The notes under the pieces are model-generated. The model saw nothing but the letters and a program-made list of their open reading frames with translations, was not told where the DNA came from and did not search any database. A stretch of DNA of 58,820 nucleotides from positions 1-58,820 of the forward strand of contig CALSCQ010000263.1 of assembly GCA_943704525.1 (NCBI GenBank). Reading direction: 5' to 3'. How positions within the stretch are numbered: position 1 is the first letter of the stretch; every line of letters starts with the position of its first letter. Positions 58,745 to 58,820 of the stretch are shown here, in pieces. A program made the position numbers and the translations under genes. Origin of the DNA: Pigoraptor vietnamica. Taxonomy: Eukaryota; Opisthokonta; Filasterea.

Positions 58745-58820
58745 GTGCGTCCGTGTGGCCTCGTGTTCGCTTTTCCTTCTGTTAATTGCCGCGTGGTCGA
58801 GCGCTCACTTGCGTACCCCC

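Overview
The window is a gene-dense stretch of a GC-rich nuclear genome from a microbial eukaryote. Genes lie on both strands and are cut by many short spliceosomal introns (41 to about 300 nt) whose donors are mostly GTGCGT, GTGGGT or GTGAGT. There is no sign of operons, bacterial ribosome binding sites or CRISPR. The gene set includes codanin-1, CLN5, golgin-84, CCDC186, SNAP-25, FCHSD-type F-BAR/SH3, CC2D1, TPD52-like, ICE2-like, CDKL and a CatSper delta/epsilon-type subunit. This points, by inference, to a flagellated protist on the opisthokont/amoebozoan side of the tree (an apusomonad-like lineage would fit). Species cannot be fixed from sequence alone.

Layout. 1-9 kb: CNH-CRIB protein, SNAP-25, alpha/beta hydrolase, a zinc-finger TPD52-like protein, ABHD12-like lipase, CLN5, then an AT-rich and CA-repeat desert. 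9-19 kb: PAP/TUTase-type nucleotidyltransferase, codanin-1, a giant coiled-coil protein, a bacterial-type ROK sugar kinase. 19-26.6 kb: CDKL kinase, NDUFAF5, golgin-84, COP9 subunit 8. 26.7-37 kb: a 1,424-residue propeller/solenoid/RCC1 protein, an ICE2-like protein, CC2D1. 37-44 kb: a probable PanB-PanE fusion, tRNA-Thr(CGT), FCHSD-like F-BAR/SH3 protein. 44.4-45.4 kb: a 1.04-kb element with inverted-repeat ends and a 6-bp target duplication. 46-58.8 kb: CCDC186-like golgin, a small membrane protein, the CatSper subunit and the 5' part of cytosolic isoleucyl-tRNA synthetase (runs off the end).

Most of the genes belong to membrane traffic and the endolysosome (SNAP-25, golgin-84, CCDC186, CC2D1, FCHSD, TPD52, CLN5, ABHD12), flagellar signalling (CatSper, CDKL) and housekeeping (IleRS, CSN8, NDUFAF5, pantothenate synthesis). 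Neighbours do not form obvious pathways; they share divergent promoters instead. The palindrome CACGTG, often as TCACGTGA, and the CRE-like TGACGTCA recur in front of many genes.

Exon-intron models were built by eye from reading frame, splice consensus and family similarity. All have consistent phases, but none was tested against transcripts.
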